Positions 5,754 through 6,426 of a DNA stretch of 6,426 nt are shown piece by piece. Below the pieces are notes generated by a model. It had not been told where the DNA came from and made no database searches. It was given only the letters and a program-made list of their open reading frames with translations. The stretch's first letter is position 1, and every line of letters starts with the position of its first letter. The translations under genes and the position numbers were made by a program. Source of the DNA: an uncultured Burkholderiales bacterium (GTDB lineage: Bacteria > Pseudomonadota > Gammaproteobacteria > Burkholderiales > Burkholderiaceae_E); assembly GCA_903831925.1 (NCBI GenBank), contig CAIKZV010000677.1:1-6426 (forward strand), written 5' to 3'.

Positions 5754-6426
5754 TCAGCGCTCCCGGCGCAGCGTGAACTGCACCACGTCAGTCGAGCGCT
5801 GGGCGAAGCCGGCTTCGCAGTAGGCGAGGTAGAACTCCCAGGTGCGCGCAAAGCGCGCATCGAAGCCCTGCGCGGTGATCTGCGGCAGCGACTCGAGGAA
5901 GGCATCGCGCCAGATCGCCAGCGTGCGGGCGTAGTCGAGGCCAAAGCCGAAGGCATCGTCGAGTGCCAGTCCGGCCGAACGGGCCTGATGCGAAAACACC
6001 TCGGGCGAGGGCAGCATGCCGCCCGGAAAAATGTATTGCTGGATGAAGTCGGTGCCGCGGCGATACCGCTCGAAGAGCGTGTCGTCGATGGTGATGGTCT
6101 GCACGACCGCCCGACCGCCGGGTCGCAGGCAACGGCGCAGCGTCTCGAAATAGCTCGGCCAGTAACGCTCGCCCACCGCTTCAAACATCTCGATCGACAC
6201 GATCGCATCGAACTGCCCCTTCTCGTCGCGGTAGTCCTGCAACAGGAAGCGTGCCTGCTCGGCCAGGCCGGCATCGGCCAGGCGCCGGGTGGCCCAGGCA
6301 TGCTGCTCGGTCGAGAGGGTCAGGCCGGTGACATCCAGCCCGTCGCGGGCGGCGAGTTCGGCAAATCCGCCCCAGCCGCAACCGATCTCGAGCACCCGGG
6401 CGCCGGGCCGCAGCGCGAGCTGATCG
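5754..6426 (-). CDS. Cyclopropane-fatty-acid-synthase-like SAM methyltransferase (5' truncated)
   Basis: The visible 223 C-terminal residues are the catalytic domain of a CFA-family methyltransferase, which transfers a methyl or methylene group from S-adenosylmethionine to the double bond of a phospholipid acyl chain. Numbering from the window edge: SAM motif I VLEIGCGWGG (11-20), GLTLSTEQHAWA (34-45), DYRD (64-67), FDAIVSIEMFEAVG (72-85), YIFPGGMLPS (131-140) and FGFGLDYARTLAIW (159-172). By eye Glu82 and Tyr165 match E. coli Cfa Glu239 and Tyr317. Gln109 (VVQTIT) stands where E. coli has His266, with the same 27-residue spacing from the Glu. Full members are near 380-420 residues, so about half, including the N-terminal lipid-binding domain, is missing. 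The first visible in-frame GTG (6395) is an internal Val, not the start. It may make methylated rather than cyclopropane acyl chains. Confidence 0.92.
   Translation of the reverse strand, partial: DQLALRPGARVLEIGCGWGGFAELAARDGLDVTGLTLSTEQHAWATRRLADAGLAEQARFLLQDYRDEKGQFDAIVSIEMFEAVGERYWPSYFETLRRCLRPGGRAVVQTITIDDTLFERYRRGTDFIQQYIFPGGMLPSPEVFSHQARSAGLALDDAFGFGLDYARTLAIWRDAFLESLPQITAQGFDARFARTWEFYLAYCEAGFAQRSTDVVQFTLRRER

Overview
This window is a GC-rich stretch (roughly two thirds G+C by eye) of bacterial chromosome. Codon choice, packed genes with stop-start overlaps and the gene families suggest a proteobacterium, perhaps a betaproteobacterium of the Rhodocyclales type; the taxonomic guess is inference. 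No tRNA, rRNA, CRISPR array, insertion sequence or phage gene was seen.

The window holds two converging transcription units. On the left, the + strand carries the Pro/Ser-rich tail of an unidentified gene (stop at 201-203), overlapped by a class I glutamine amidotransferase-like gene (200-913). A 55-base convergent gap containing a GC-rich hairpin follows.

The rest (969-6426) is one tightly packed - strand operon, entering at the right edge and read right to left: a cyclopropane-fatty-acid-synthase-like SAM methyltransferase (5' part missing), a secreted chalcone-isomerase-like protein, a GPH-type major facilitator transporter, a DUF3833 lipoprotein, a short-chain dehydrogenase, a SnoaL/NTF2-like protein, and last a ferritin-like diiron protein resembling acyl-ACP desaturases. 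The first six genes overlap or lie 3 to 7 bases apart. Only the last junction is wider (48 bases), and it is almost half filled by a near-perfect hairpin that starts on the preceding stop codon.

The set methyltransferase, MFS, DUF3833, SDR and SnoaL is a recurrent neighbourhood in proteobacteria, often together with DUF1365, a FAD amine oxidase and an ECF sigma/ChrR-type anti-sigma pair. It is linked to modification of unsaturated membrane acyl chains, including methylated and furan-containing fatty acids, and to oxidative or singlet-oxygen stress. A reasonable inference is that the methyltransferase acts on phospholipid acyl chains, the SDR and SnoaL-like proteins handle oxidised or keto intermediates, and the lipoprotein, secreted protein and transporter work at the envelope. 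The diiron protein with a complete 4 Glu/2 His ligand set is the most interesting member, because it could supply an O2-dependent desaturation or oxygenation step. The operon promoter and any regulator lie outside the window.
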